Origin: Okeania sp. SIO3I5
Lineage (GTDB): Bacteria; Cyanobacteriota; Cyanobacteriia; Cyanobacteriales; Microcoleaceae
NCBI RefSeq assembly: GCF_010672085.1
Contig: NZ_JAAHHT010000028.1
Location: forward strand, 1-38,464
Direction: 5' to 3'
DNA length: 38,464 bases
Positions 17,938 through 26,535 of the stretch are shown here, piece by piece. Position numbers and translations under genes: made by a program. The notes under the pieces were generated by a model, which was not told where the DNA came from, ran no database searches, and worked only from the letters and a program-made list of their open reading frames with translations. Numbering within the stretch: the first letter of the stretch is position 1; each line of letters starts with the position of its first letter.

Positions 17938-18942
17938 TCAACTTGATAATCCAACTTTCTTGAAGATTTTATCTATTAAACTTGGTGGAGGATTATAAGG
18001 TTTTGGTTTCCCTATAAACTGAGGTTTTTTCTGAGGTTCATTTAGATAGCGGTAGTGTAAAAATATCTCTCGATAGGGAAAGTCTAAATTTTCCCCTGCA
18101 CAAACCCTAGTAAATGCTTTAGATGAAACACCAATATAATGTAAATAAGTTAATCTTACACCCTTATCATAAAGTAGATTATCCCGATATTCAAAATGAG
18201 GAGAAGTTACCGAACAACCAGTTTTTTCTTCTGGAGATAAATGCAGAGAAAAATTATAAATTGAGGCTTCTGAGCGCATCATCATGTAATTAATAATTGA
18301 TTGGTCAGGACCATTAATATATAAAATTTCTGCCTCGCCAGATTTTAATTCTTCTAATAACCAACTCCGCTTTTCTTCTGGAAAGAAACCTTTTTTTGAG
18401 GCATACAAACCAGCACAAAATATTTCTGAGTCTATCCTTTCTTGACTAAAAATTTCTAGTAATTTAGGCGAATTAACATCGTAGACATGAGTAGGATCTT
18501 TATATTGAAAATCATATACAACTACGTCATTTTGATTTAGTTTTTCCAAGAGATAATCGAAAGAATTTAGCACCAATATATCAGCATCCAAGAAAATAAA
18601 TCTCTCAAACGGACTTTCTAAATCAAAAGAACAAAATCTACGGTGCATCCCCATCCGGTTTACTCCAGAAACCCCTTTTTCCTGCCAACGTGCAAAAGCA
18701 TTTGGATGAGATTCCCAGATTTTTGTCGAGAAATTTTCCCACCGATTTAATATTTCCCGATTGTCTAATAATTGTACATTTTTTCTGCCTTTAATTTCAG
18801 GTATAATTTTCTCTTGGCGATCATCATAAGGGATGACACAAACTGGAAAGTCTGAACCAAGATTAACCTCTATACTATTTAGTAAAGCAATGAGTTGATC
18901 ATAGACAACATCATTCGCGAGGGTATAAATTCCATCTGTCAT
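17938..18942 (-). CDS. Glycosyltransferase-like protein, Npun_R2821/R2823-type (paralogue)
   Basis: This 334-residue paralogue of the next gene downstream has the start MTDGIYTLANDVVYDQLIAL, the DxD motif in FIFLDADILVLNSFDYL (about 115-131), CAGLYASKKGFF, NGPDQSIINYMMM and LTYLHYIGVS. These align with the neighbour's GT-A framework (YIDVDIVVF, WWASKK, TDQPIFNYIV, YLHWAGF). It probably transfers a sugar to a surface glycan. The 5' side carries a short CAGTTAT repeat (18950-18975) and then palindromic element B, with no obvious Shine-Dalgarno sequence before the ATG. First gene of a two-gene operon. Confidence 0.72.
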   Translation of the reverse strand: MTDGIYTLANDVVYDQLIALLNSIEVNLGSDFPVCVIPYDDRQEKIIPEIKGRKNVQLLDNREILNRWENFSTKIWESHPNAFARWQEKGVSGVNRMGMHRRFCSFDLESPFERFIFLDADILVLNSFDYLLEKLNQNDVVVYDFQYKDPTHVYDVNSPKLLEIFSQERIDSEIFCAGLYASKKGFFPEEKRSWLLEELKSGEAEILYINGPDQSIINYMMMRSEASIYNFSLHLSPEEKTGCSVTSPHFEYRDNLLYDKGVRLTYLHYIGVSSKAFTRVCAGENLDFPYREIFLHYRYLNEPQKKPQFIGKPKPYNPPPSLIDKIFKKVGLSS

Positions 18943-18977
18943 TTCAGTTATCAGTTATCAGTTATCAGTTATCAGTA

Positions 18978-19102
18978 TATAACAATCCTAAATGATTTGT
19001 GAAAAAACTGTAGGGGTTTGGTCTCCTTTCCCCAAGCATAAATGGGATTTGGAAACCAAACCCCTACGATCAAATGTTATATCCTAATTGAGAATTGCTA
19101 TA
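18978..19102. repeat. Palindromic GTAGGGGTTTGG element, copy B
   Basis: This 125-bp element starts TATAACAATCCTAAATGATT and ends ATTGCTATA. The arms GTAGGGGTTTGG and CCAAACCCCTAC enclose a core starting TCTCCTTTCCCCAAGC. The left flank matches the reverse complement of copy A's right flank, and vice versa, yet the cores point the same way. It lies in the gap between the GT pair and the HTH gene; the remaining 19103-19286 shows no gene. Confidence 0.75.
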
Positions 19103-19286
19103 ATTAGAATGTCTAGGCTTAATTATATGTTTTTCAGTCAGTTTCATTTGGTAATTGCTGAGTTATTTTCTCTGCTTTTCTTTTTGTATTAACGCAGTTA
19201 ATACATTATTTGATATTAGAAAAATAAGGAAGTAAAAGATGGAATTTACCTTTTCTGTAAAGGTTCATCCCTTAATTAAGCAACAC

Positions 19287-19847
19287 CTAAGATTTTGATT
19301 TTCTCGAACGTTTCTTCTTTGAAGACTTTTGATTTTTCTTGTTTCTTTTCAGCTTTTGCCTCTGTTGAGTAACTTCTGGAGGCGGACCATAATCTCCATT
19401 TGAAAAGTATAGACGCTCTACTCGGTGTTTTGGCTCAACCTCAATCCACAGACGGGCTCCGCCTGCTTGACTTCTGTTAGGGTGGTGTGGCTGATAAACT
19501 ATAAGGCATGGTCCCTTAATTTTTAGGGCGTGGCAATAATCTTTTTTATCTCCTACTTTCACAGCAATTGCTGGATAAGAAGTTTTATTATCTCGGTTAT
19601 AGTCAATAGTTTTTCGTAGAACATGAACAAATGTATTTCCTGTACGTTCAGCTTTGTTCCAGGTTCCTTCAGGACCGCGACGACCGGGTATAATTTCTGG
19701 TACTCCTCGACTGTTAAGAGGAATCATCCATAACCTTTCCTCCTTGTAAGCTCCTACTACTCTGCCTTGTTTAAGTAGTATTCGCAGTCTACCTGTGGAT
19801 ATATTTAGTAAAAATGCTGCTTCTGTTGTATATACTTTTGTAGTCAT
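19287..19847 (-). CDS. Small HTH (excisionase/MerR-like) DNA-binding protein with basic tail
   Basis: This is a 186-residue protein. Residues about 5-45 (YTTEAAFLLNISTGRLRILL, then GRVVGAYKEERLWMIPL) form a helix-turn-helix-17/MerR-type recognition unit with the typical GR...W.IP ending. The middle (about 60-150) is an unrecognised, probably beta-rich domain with AIAVKVGDKKDYCHALKI and GGARLWIEVEP. The last 25 residues are almost all Lys, Arg, Ser, Gln and Asn, a non-specific nucleic-acid-binding tail. Three 39-bp direct repeats begin 6 bp upstream of the ATG and may be its own operator. No Shine-Dalgarno sequence is visible. No integrase or recombinase is nearby, so an excisionase role is not supported. 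Confidence 0.65.
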   Translation of the reverse strand: MTTKVYTTEAAFLLNISTGRLRILLKQGRVVGAYKEERLWMIPLNSRGVPEIIPGRRGPEGTWNKAERTGNTFVHVLRKTIDYNRDNKTSYPAIAVKVGDKKDYCHALKIKGPCLIVYQPHHPNRSQAGGARLWIEVEPKHRVERLYFSNGDYGPPPEVTQQRQKLKRNKKNQKSSKKKRSRKSKS

Positions 19848-19853
19848 AACTAG

Positions 19854-19941
19854 ATCGTTTTAGTATTGACTTCTAATATCTATTTTGTCGAAATCGTTTT
19901 AGTATTGACTTCTAATATCTATTTTGTCGAAATCGTTTTAG
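19854..19941. promoter_or_regulatory. 39-bp direct repeats upstream of the HTH gene
   Basis: The word ATCGTTTTAGTATTGACTTC starts at 19854 and 19893 and continues as an identical unit (through TCTAATATCTATTTTGTCGA), with a truncated third copy at 19932. The period is exactly 39 bp. The array covers the stretch just upstream of the minus-strand ATG at 19847. Spacing and position suit an autoregulatory operator; iteron-like replication function is less likely without a Rep gene. Confidence 0.7.
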
Positions 19942-20063
19942 CCTATCACAGAAGTCTACATGAAAATGGCTTATGGTTAAAATTTTTCCAAGGCGTATTT
20001 TTATATGTTTTCAAATTTTTATTTGATTTTTGTTCATAATCCGATGAGCAAAAAACTGGTTTT

Positions 20064-20289
20064 ATAGATCAATACAGTTCAGTTAAAGATTTTTTTGGCA
20101 GTTCTGTAATTTAAAGAAGGTTGACAAACAGTTTTTGATTTGCTTATATATACTCATATAAGTTTAAGTTCACAAAAACTATATGAGTTATGTGACCCTT
20201 ATAAAAGCATTAGAAATACTTGGCTTACATCCAAATACCGACAGGGAAATAGGTCGATGAGGGTCATATCATGGTTCCATGCCTTATGA
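20064..20289. repeat. Dispersed element with ATGGAACCATG, long copy (inverted)
   Basis: This 226-bp element has the reverse complement of its ends shared with 14756-14838 (CTTATGA end at 20289; ATAGATCAATACAGTTCAGT end at 20064). The middle contains CATATAAGTT and ACTATATGAGTTATG words that can pair. No coding sequence is present. Confidence 0.65.
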
Positions 20290-20466
20290 GTTTTCGTCTT
20301 CAATGAACCGTATTGGATGATAGATATAGTCATTTAACTTTAGATTGAGACAAAGCTTTCTTGCTATGAGAGAGTTTTAGACGAAAAAACGTCTGATTTT
20401 TAAGTTAAACTACTATAATCTGTAATGCCTCACCTTATAGAAGCCCTAAGAGTATCTCTAGAAAAG

Positions 20467-20570
20467 AGGGATTAGGGAGTAGGGGAGTAGGGGAGCGCTT
20501 GTGTAGGGGAGCGCTTGTGTAGGGGAGCGCTTGTGTAGGCATTGCTCATTCATTGTCGTCGAGGAGGCGT
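20467..20570. repeat. Minisatellites: GGGAGTA run and 16-bp AGCGCTTGTGTAGGGG repeats
   Basis: AGGGAGTAGGGGAGTAGGGG near 20475-20493 is followed by three exact 16-bp units, AGCGCTTGTGTAGGGG, starting at 20494, 20510 and 20526. Four G-runs lie in close succession. A partial GGCGTTGCTGA MITE end follows at 20567. The rest of 20290-20650 shows no gene. Confidence 0.75.
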
Positions 20571-20650
20571 TGCTGAAAAGCTTATCCCAAAAGGTTTTTT
20601 CTTATTTGTCACCCTTTCAGGACTTGATTCTCAGAAATCATTCCTGATTG

Positions 20651-21673
20651 CTATATTGCAGTAAGCAACTTCTTTTGAATATTCACAATTTTCAAAGCTG
20701 CTTGCCGACTCAAGAAAAATCTTTGTCTTTCCCAAGCAGATGCTGATCGCCACTTATAATATTCTGGCACACAAACTTTTGTTAAAAAATCACTCCATCG
20801 CTTGGCAATATTTTCTGGTTTAATCTCTTCTGCTCTGACTTGACAATTTTCTACTATAGCTCGACGTAACTCCCGGTCATCTTTAAGACGCTTTAAAACA
20901 GCGATCGCCTCCGAAGCACTTTTTACTTCAAAATAATCTAATTCACTTTTACGTTCCCCTTGAAAAGCAGACTCCACTCCTAAAATAGCTGGCACATTAG
21001 CATTCCAAGCATTAAACAACTTTGAGGCAGGTTTCCAAGGATAGTCAGTTTTCCCATCAAAACTACGGACAGCAACAATAGCATCAACTTCACTATAATC
21101 ATGCCAAAAGTTACGTTTTTTTGTCTGCCATACCAACCCCAACTTCTGGAGTTCTTCTTCCCAGACTGCTTCTTGTAATTCAGGTGCTAGGTTATAGCTA
21201 ATGCCAAAATAAGCCACATTTTCAAATCTATCTCCTCTATTGGGATTTCGCGGAATTACTCCTGGTTGTGGCCAATGAGGCATATAAAACCGCTTTCCAG
21301 GCAATAAGTATCGATCTTCGCCAAGGTCTTGAATTTGTATGGCCGGGGCCGCCAATTCCGCCATATTTTGAACCAAATGAACCTGAACGTAAGGGTGAGG
21401 ATTTTGGTCTCCCTTAATACCTACCCATAGCAAATTGTCTGGTGGTTTTATATCAATTGGCAAAGAATAGCGATAGACTACCACTATTCCTTCATCGGGC
21501 ATTGTATCAACTAACTGGCAAGGAAATTGAATTTCCTTCAACCGCAGATAGGTTTGGATAATCCAAGTACCAAAAACGCTAGGTGGACGATATTCCTCAA
21601 GGCTATCTGGAAACTGATTCGGCCAATCTTGTCGAGGTAAGTAAAAATAAATTGGAGGTAATTGATTGTTCAT
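20651..21673 (-). CDS. Glycosyltransferase-like protein (GT-B C-lobe features)
   Basis: Translation most likely starts at ATG 21673, whose A overlaps the NRPS stop codon (TAATG), giving 340 residues; the in-frame ATG at 21697 would overlap the NRPS gene further. The C-terminal half has a GT-B nucleotide-sugar region: EVDAIVAVRSFDG, then WKPASKLFNAWNANVPAILG (about 225-245), then a helix with DDRELRRAIVENC. This matches distant glycosyltransferase groups of the type that scan for KP.SK..NA. The N-terminal half (IYFYLPRQDWPNQ) is less conserved. Overlap with the NRPS stop implies translational coupling, so this gene belongs to the A-T-TE operon. It may glycosylate the product or the glycan that receives it. 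Confidence 0.6.
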   Translation of the reverse strand: MNNQLPPIYFYLPRQDWPNQFPDSLEEYRPPSVFGTWIIQTYLRLKEIQFPCQLVDTMPDEGIVVVYRYSLPIDIKPPDNLLWVGIKGDQNPHPYVQVHLVQNMAELAAPAIQIQDLGEDRYLLPGKRFYMPHWPQPGVIPRNPNRGDRFENVAYFGISYNLAPELQEAVWEEELQKLGLVWQTKKRNFWHDYSEVDAIVAVRSFDGKTDYPWKPASKLFNAWNANVPAILGVESAFQGERKSELDYFEVKSASEAIAVLKRLKDDRELRRAIVENCQVRAEEIKPENIAKRWSDFLTKVCVPEYYKWRSASAWERQRFFLSRQAALKIVNIQKKLLTAI

Positions 21674-24339
21674 TATTTCATACCATCTTTCAAACAAGCT
21701 TTTACATTTTCAGCCAAAACAGAGACATGGGGTTCTAAAAGGAGAGAACCATGACCCCCAGGAACATCATAAACCTCTACTCCTGCTTCTGCCAATTTTC
21801 CCCAACCGAATAAAGGTTCTAAAATCCAACCTTCATCAAGAGGTCGTTGTTTGAAGGCTCGGAATAGGGTAACTTTCCCAGAGTAAGGTTGGATAGTATA
21901 TTTCTGCTTTGCTAAACGACTGGCCTCTCGAATTTTACGACTTGCTTGAATTACCGAACTAGATAAAGGTAAATTCTTGAACTTCTTTGGAGCTTTACCG
22001 TTAATTTTTAGCCTCATTTTAACTTTATCAAGTAAATAATTTACTCCTTTTTTAGCAAAACCTTCCCAGTGAAAATTTAACTTTTCTCCTAAATTAGATG
22101 GAGGTGTTTGCACCCTTTGGCGAGCAAACGGACTATAGGTATCAAACAATGCCAAAAATGCTACTTTTTCTCCTGCTTTAAGTAGTTGTTGACTCATTTC
22201 AAAACTAACTAATCCTCCGAAAGAAAATCCACCTAAAAAATAGGGTCCTTCAGGTTGCACTGTTTTAATAAGTTTAATATTTCTAGCAGCCATTTCTTCA
22301 AGAGAAGATAGAGGAGTTTCTTGACCATCTAATCCCTGTGCTTGTATTCCATACACAGGTTGGTCTTTGCCTAAATAAGCTGCTAAATCTTTAAAATTCA
22401 TCACATTGCCCAAAATTCCATGACTGATAAATAGGGGAGGTTTTGAACCTTCTGGTTGAATAGCTATCAGTGGAGACCAAATATTTTCTGTTTCTTGTTT
22501 ACGAAGAATTTCTGCTAGTTTTTCAACATTAGGAGCTTCAAAAAAAATTGCTAAAGGTAAAACTTTATTGTATTTTTGTTCGATTTCATTTAATAACTTA
22601 ACTGCACGCAACGAATGTCCTCCTAATGCAAAGAAGTTATCTTGAATTCCGATATATTTTACATCTAATGCTCTTTCCCAAATCCCAATTAATTCTTTTT
22701 CTAAACTGTCTCTAGGAGCAACAAATTTTTGACTTCTATCTATTTCTGGAGTTGGTTTTGGTAATGCTAAACGGTCTAATTTACCATTAGGAGTTAAAGG
22801 CAATGCCGATAAAACCATAAAGGTAGTTGGTATCATATAATCGGGTAATTTTTCTTTTAAAGAATCCCGTAATTCTGAGTAAAGAGCAGTTTTGTCATCT
22901 AAATTTTCCCCTGGTTTGGGAACTATATAAGCAACTAATTGTGTTTCACCATCTGGATTTTCTTTTGCACTAACTACTGCTTCTTTTATTAAAGAATATT
23001 CTTCTAATTTTGATTCTATTTCCCCAGTTTCTACCCGCATCCCTCGAATTTTTACTTGGAAATCAAGCCTACCTAAAACTTCCATATTACCTTCTGATTC
23101 TGGAAGTTTACGTGCTACATCTGCGCTTCTAAATAATCTTTCTGAGGTGTTTGGTTTAAAAGGATTAATGATAAATTTCTCAGCATTTTTTTCAGGACGA
23201 TTTAGATAACCTCTTGGTAAATTATTACCACTAATACAAAGTTCTCCACTCTCTCCAAAAGCAACTTGTTGGAGATTTTCATCGACAATATAAATTTGGT
23301 TATGGGGATAAATTTTACCGACAGGTACATATCCTTCTTCTCGATCAAAATCTGGAGGAATAGGATATGCACAAACTCCTAATGTTTCGGTTTGACCATA
23401 TATATTAAAAATTTGTGGTTGTCTGTCAAATTGACTGCGTACTTTTTTGAGTAATTTACATGGTAGTAATCCACCAGAGAAAACTAAGACTCTTAGTTGG
23501 GAGTTTTTAATCAGATTTTTTCCTTCTAGATCTAAACTTTCTAATGCTTGAATACCATAACGCCAAACGGAAGCTACGGTATCTAATACTGTTGCATTTT
23601 CTTGGGCAATTAATTGAAATAATTTTAGGGGATTTTTAGTTTGTTCTTTGGTGGCAATAACTATTTTTGCTCCTTGATAAAGAGGTAACATTAAATGTCG
23701 AATGGAGGATGAGAAAGAGAAGGAAGCACTGTGGAGATAGGTGTCGTTTTCTGTAATGGGTAAGACTTTAGCGATCGCTTCTAAATAATAGGAAATATTG
23801 CTATGGGTAATTTCTACTCCTTTAGGTTTACCTGTGGAACCGGAAGTGTAGATAATATAAGCTAGGTTATCTGGGGTTAGCTGGGTTTCAGGATTTTCTG
23901 TACTTTCTTGAGCAATTTTCTCCCAATCTGTATCTAAATAAATTGTCTGAATATTGGTTGGAGGTAGGTGTTTTTTGAGGTGATTTTGAGTTAACAGTAT
24001 AGGAATTTGAGTATCTTCAAACATGAATGATATTCTGTCTTGAGGATAAGCTGGATCGAGAGAAATATATGCTCCTCCTGCTTTAATTATTCCCAAAATT
24101 CCGATGACTATATCTAAGCTTCTTTCTGCACAGATACCAACTCGTTGTTCTGGTACAACTCCTTGTTTTTTTAGGTAGTTTGCCAGTTGATTTACTTTCT
24201 GATTAAGTTGTTTGTAAGTTAATTGTTTGTCTTGGCAAATTATAGCTGTTGAATCTGGAGTTGCTTCGACTTTTAATTCTATAATTTCGTTGAAACACTT
24301 TATAGTTTCAGTTTGATTAACTTGGTTTAATTGATTCAT
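21673..24339 (-). CDS. NRPS-like A-T-TE protein (adenylation, carrier, thioesterase)
   Basis: This 888-residue protein has no condensation domain. The adenylation domain (about 10-530) shows A3 IIYTSGSTGKPKG (162-174), A5 NIYGQTE (312-318), A7 RSADVARK (404-411), A8 VKIRGMRVETGEIE and A10 NGKLDRLAL with catalytic K520. At the A4 site FSFSSSIRHLMLPL, the usual Asp (D235 in GrsA numbering) that holds the alpha-amino group is Ser (S210), so the substrate is probably not a plain alpha-amino acid. The carrier DNFFALGGHSLRAVKLL has the phosphopantetheine Ser S576. The thioesterase has GGFSFGG (S706), LFDTYS (D733) and GGHGSLL (H863). A-T-TE enzymes elsewhere (RalA, atromentin synthetases) use aryl-keto acids. 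GAGGA precedes the ATG. Confidence 0.88.
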   Translation of the reverse strand: MNQLNQVNQTETIKCFNEIIELKVEATPDSTAIICQDKQLTYKQLNQKVNQLANYLKKQGVVPEQRVGICAERSLDIVIGILGIIKAGGAYISLDPAYPQDRISFMFEDTQIPILLTQNHLKKHLPPTNIQTIYLDTDWEKIAQESTENPETQLTPDNLAYIIYTSGSTGKPKGVEITHSNISYYLEAIAKVLPITENDTYLHSASFSFSSSIRHLMLPLYQGAKIVIATKEQTKNPLKLFQLIAQENATVLDTVASVWRYGIQALESLDLEGKNLIKNSQLRVLVFSGGLLPCKLLKKVRSQFDRQPQIFNIYGQTETLGVCAYPIPPDFDREEGYVPVGKIYPHNQIYIVDENLQQVAFGESGELCISGNNLPRGYLNRPEKNAEKFIINPFKPNTSERLFRSADVARKLPESEGNMEVLGRLDFQVKIRGMRVETGEIESKLEEYSLIKEAVVSAKENPDGETQLVAYIVPKPGENLDDKTALYSELRDSLKEKLPDYMIPTTFMVLSALPLTPNGKLDRLALPKPTPEIDRSQKFVAPRDSLEKELIGIWERALDVKYIGIQDNFFALGGHSLRAVKLLNEIEQKYNKVLPLAIFFEAPNVEKLAEILRKQETENIWSPLIAIQPEGSKPPLFISHGILGNVMNFKDLAAYLGKDQPVYGIQAQGLDGQETPLSSLEEMAARNIKLIKTVQPEGPYFLGGFSFGGLVSFEMSQQLLKAGEKVAFLALFDTYSPFARQRVQTPPSNLGEKLNFHWEGFAKKGVNYLLDKVKMRLKINGKAPKKFKNLPLSSSVIQASRKIREASRLAKQKYTIQPYSGKVTLFRAFKQRPLDEGWILEPLFGWGKLAEAGVEVYDVPGGHGSLLLEPHVSVLAENVKACLKDGMK

Positions 24340-24454
24340 TTTTCCTCAAATTTCTAATACTAAAAGTAAACTACTACTGCTAAGGATGCTAAATTTTAAA
24401 TTTTTGTCACATCTTTACATCTTTATTTTTTCCGTGTTTTTTTGAGTAATCATT

Positions 24455-25375
24455 CTAATCCTGATTCCATTCGTAAGGTTTATTTATATCTCCTGCAATG
24501 TCATTAAATACTGCTACCTGTTCTTCTGATAATTCTTTCTTCCACCGTAAGTCTAATTTTATTTTTAGACCTTGATTATTATAATATTCACCCTGATATT
24601 TCCTTACATCTGCCTCTACTTCCTCCTGTTTACTTCTCCATATCAGAGAACGAACACCTGAATTACCAGAAATTACATGATGGTCATACTGCCAGTAAGG
24701 AATCATTTGTGAAGTAAACTCTATCCCCAATAAATTACATACTCTTGTTAATATTTTTTCAGGTGCAGTAGCTAATTCTTCGTAGCGGATAAGCATTTTT
24801 CGTTCTGCTGGAAACTTGTCATAAAGTTGATTTTTCAGAATTGTTTTTTCTCGCCATTCTTGTGCATAACTCTCTGCTGTTAGAGATTTAAACCGACGTA
24901 AATATGAACTTAGAACTGCTCTACCATCTCTGACTAAATGTATGAGATAAGATTCCAGATTTCCAGAGGTAAATTCCTGAGCATCAAGTCTCTGATTAAT
25001 CCATTCGACAGCTTTACTAGCATCAACAAATACATTCTCTTTTCGTAGGGAAAACAAATATGTATAGGGGTTAAAAACTTGGTCTTGCCGCAAAATTTTC
25101 CTCATAGTTTTTTCCAACTTCAAAGGAATATATTTATTTAACCTGCTATTGCCTAAAACTGCTGCCAGCAATTTTAATTCTTTGGGATTTAACTCATCCC
25201 AAAAACTGCATTTTTCTTTACAAACACCACAGATAGGTATATTAGTTTTGTAATGATTAGGCAAGCTATTTAATTCCCCCAACCCAAAGCAGTCTGGGTG
25301 ACTTCCTAACATTAAAGTCAATAATGTAGAACCACAGTGACCGCTTCCAGTAATAAACAATACTTTCTTTTTCAT
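24455..25375 (-). CDS. PAPS-dependent sulfotransferase with Cys cluster
   Basis: This 306-residue protein carries FITGSGHCGSTLLTLMLGSH (7-26, 5'-phosphosulfate loop; the His-Cys between the two Gly residues is unusual) and LIHLVRDGRAVLSSYLRR (3'-phosphate motif, about 145-162). A CxxCxxxC motif, CGVCKEKC (49-56), could bind zinc or be a disulfide site; the paralogue at 15276-16202 lacks it. The body and end (FNKYIPLK, KPYEWN) match that paralogue. It lies 115 bp upstream of the A-T-TE gene and 30 bp after the SGNH gene, on the same strand, hence probably on the same transcript. It likely sulfates the polysaccharide or the acyl acceptor. ATG 25375 follows a weak GAGAA. Confidence 0.88.
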   Translation of the reverse strand: MKKKVLFITGSGHCGSTLLTLMLGSHPDCFGLGELNSLPNHYKTNIPICGVCKEKCSFWDELNPKELKLLAAVLGNSRLNKYIPLKLEKTMRKILRQDQVFNPYTYLFSLRKENVFVDASKAVEWINQRLDAQEFTSGNLESYLIHLVRDGRAVLSSYLRRFKSLTAESYAQEWREKTILKNQLYDKFPAERKMLIRYEELATAPEKILTRVCNLLGIEFTSQMIPYWQYDHHVISGNSGVRSLIWRSKQEEVEADVRKYQGEYYNNQGLKIKLDLRWKKELSEEQVAVFNDIAGDINKPYEWNQD

Positions 25376-25405
25376 TTCTCAGTTACTTCTTAGATTAATC
25401 AAGAA

Positions 25406-26515
25406 TTACTTTACTAAATTTTGTAAATATTCTATTGTCTTAGTATCTTGCTGGCGCCAACTCTCTCTCTTTGCCCGCATTTTTGCGATTTCAGATTCAA
25501 TATTATCTGGAGTAATCATCACCCCAAAATCTGCTGGTACAGTTTCTTTTTGGTAGCCTAAAATGCGATTCAAAATTAAATCTCCAACCTCAATACTATA
25601 GTGTGAACTATCCCAATAATTTGTGACTTTATCAATCGGTTCAGTTGTAATACTATTATATCCATAAAAATCCCAAACTGGCATAATTTTGACAATTTCC
25701 CGCTTCATTTGTTCGATAACATCACCAAATCCTGCTATGTGAATAGCTTCTACTTGACTAGCATGAGGAGGAGTAATAAAAGCAACAAGTTTAATGTTGT
25801 TTTCTTGGCAAATTTCCTTAATTAATTTTAGATTATCTAAAGCTATTTGACTGATTTTGTAATCTTCCTTATTTACCTGACCAGGCAACCACTGCTCGAA
25901 TATTCCATCTGGTAAATATTGACGATTTACTACTATTAAACCTTTCTCATTAATATAACTACGTCTTTTTTGATTGTGAATATTGTCAAAAATAGTATCT
26001 TTACCTTTAGCTAGAGTATTAAAGGAATAATTGATTTGAAGAAAATCTATTAAGTTAAGTCCTTTTCTATTAAGTCTATCTTCACTAAAATCGTGTTTAC
26101 CTTTGTAGAAGTCAGCAACTGTCCATAAATCAATTCCTAAAATTACCATTTCTAAGTTTGGTTGATTAGAAATGGCATATTCTAAATAACGCCTTTGTTC
26201 ATATATATTTCCCCCTGTTAAGGCAAGATTGTAAACTGGTTGATATTGTTTTAAGACAAGAGAATCCGGATTAATTCCGTTTATTATTCTAGAAGACCCA
26301 AGCAAAATTGTTTTGGAATTATGACGGGTAACATCTACTGTTTTATACAATCTAATGTTATCTTTTATTGCTGGTTTATACCAATTTACTCCTTTGATTT
26401 TAGGACTATTAGTTATTCCATAAGGATTAACAAACCAATTTAATCCTAATACTAATATTGATAAACTTGAAGCTAATCCTGCTAACCAATAATTAAAAAA
26501 TCGATAAGTATTCAT
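25406..26515 (-). CDS. Membrane-anchored SGNH-type acyltransferase/esterase, copy 4
   Basis: This 369-residue protein has one N-terminal transmembrane helix (about 9-28) placing the rest in the periplasm. The catalytic Ser block is TILLGSSRIINGINP (69-83; S74 or S75), and the Asp-His block is NYWDSSHYSIEVGD (D302, H305). Both are the arrangement of the AlgJ/AlgX/DltD-like SGNH enzymes that pair with MBOAT proteins. Conserved features shared by all four tandem copies include YEQRRYLEYA, VILGIDLW, AFITPPHASQ and VPADFGVMITPDN. Only 20 bp separate it from the preceding copy. It probably hands an acyl group from the MBOAT to a glycan hydroxyl or releases it. Best-kept copy together with 26536-27648. 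Confidence 0.8.
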   Translation of the reverse strand: MNTYRFFNYWLAGLASSLSILVLGLNWFVNPYGITNSPKIKGVNWYKPAIKDNIRLYKTVDVTRHNSKTILLGSSRIINGINPDSLVLKQYQPVYNLALTGGNIYEQRRYLEYAISNQPNLEMVILGIDLWTVADFYKGKHDFSEDRLNRKGLNLIDFLQINYSFNTLAKGKDTIFDNIHNQKRRSYINEKGLIVVNRQYLPDGIFEQWLPGQVNKEDYKISQIALDNLKLIKEICQENNIKLVAFITPPHASQVEAIHIAGFGDVIEQMKREIVKIMPVWDFYGYNSITTEPIDKVTNYWDSSHYSIEVGDLILNRILGYQKETVPADFGVMITPDNIESEIAKMRAKRESWRQQDTKTIEYLQNLVK

Positions 26516-26535
26516 AGTGCTTCTAAAATTGAAGT

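Noticed and set aside
19854-19941. CRISPR or plasmid iteron interpretation of the 39-bp repeats
   Set aside because: There are no spacers, only two full units, and no Rep or cas gene; an operator is simpler.
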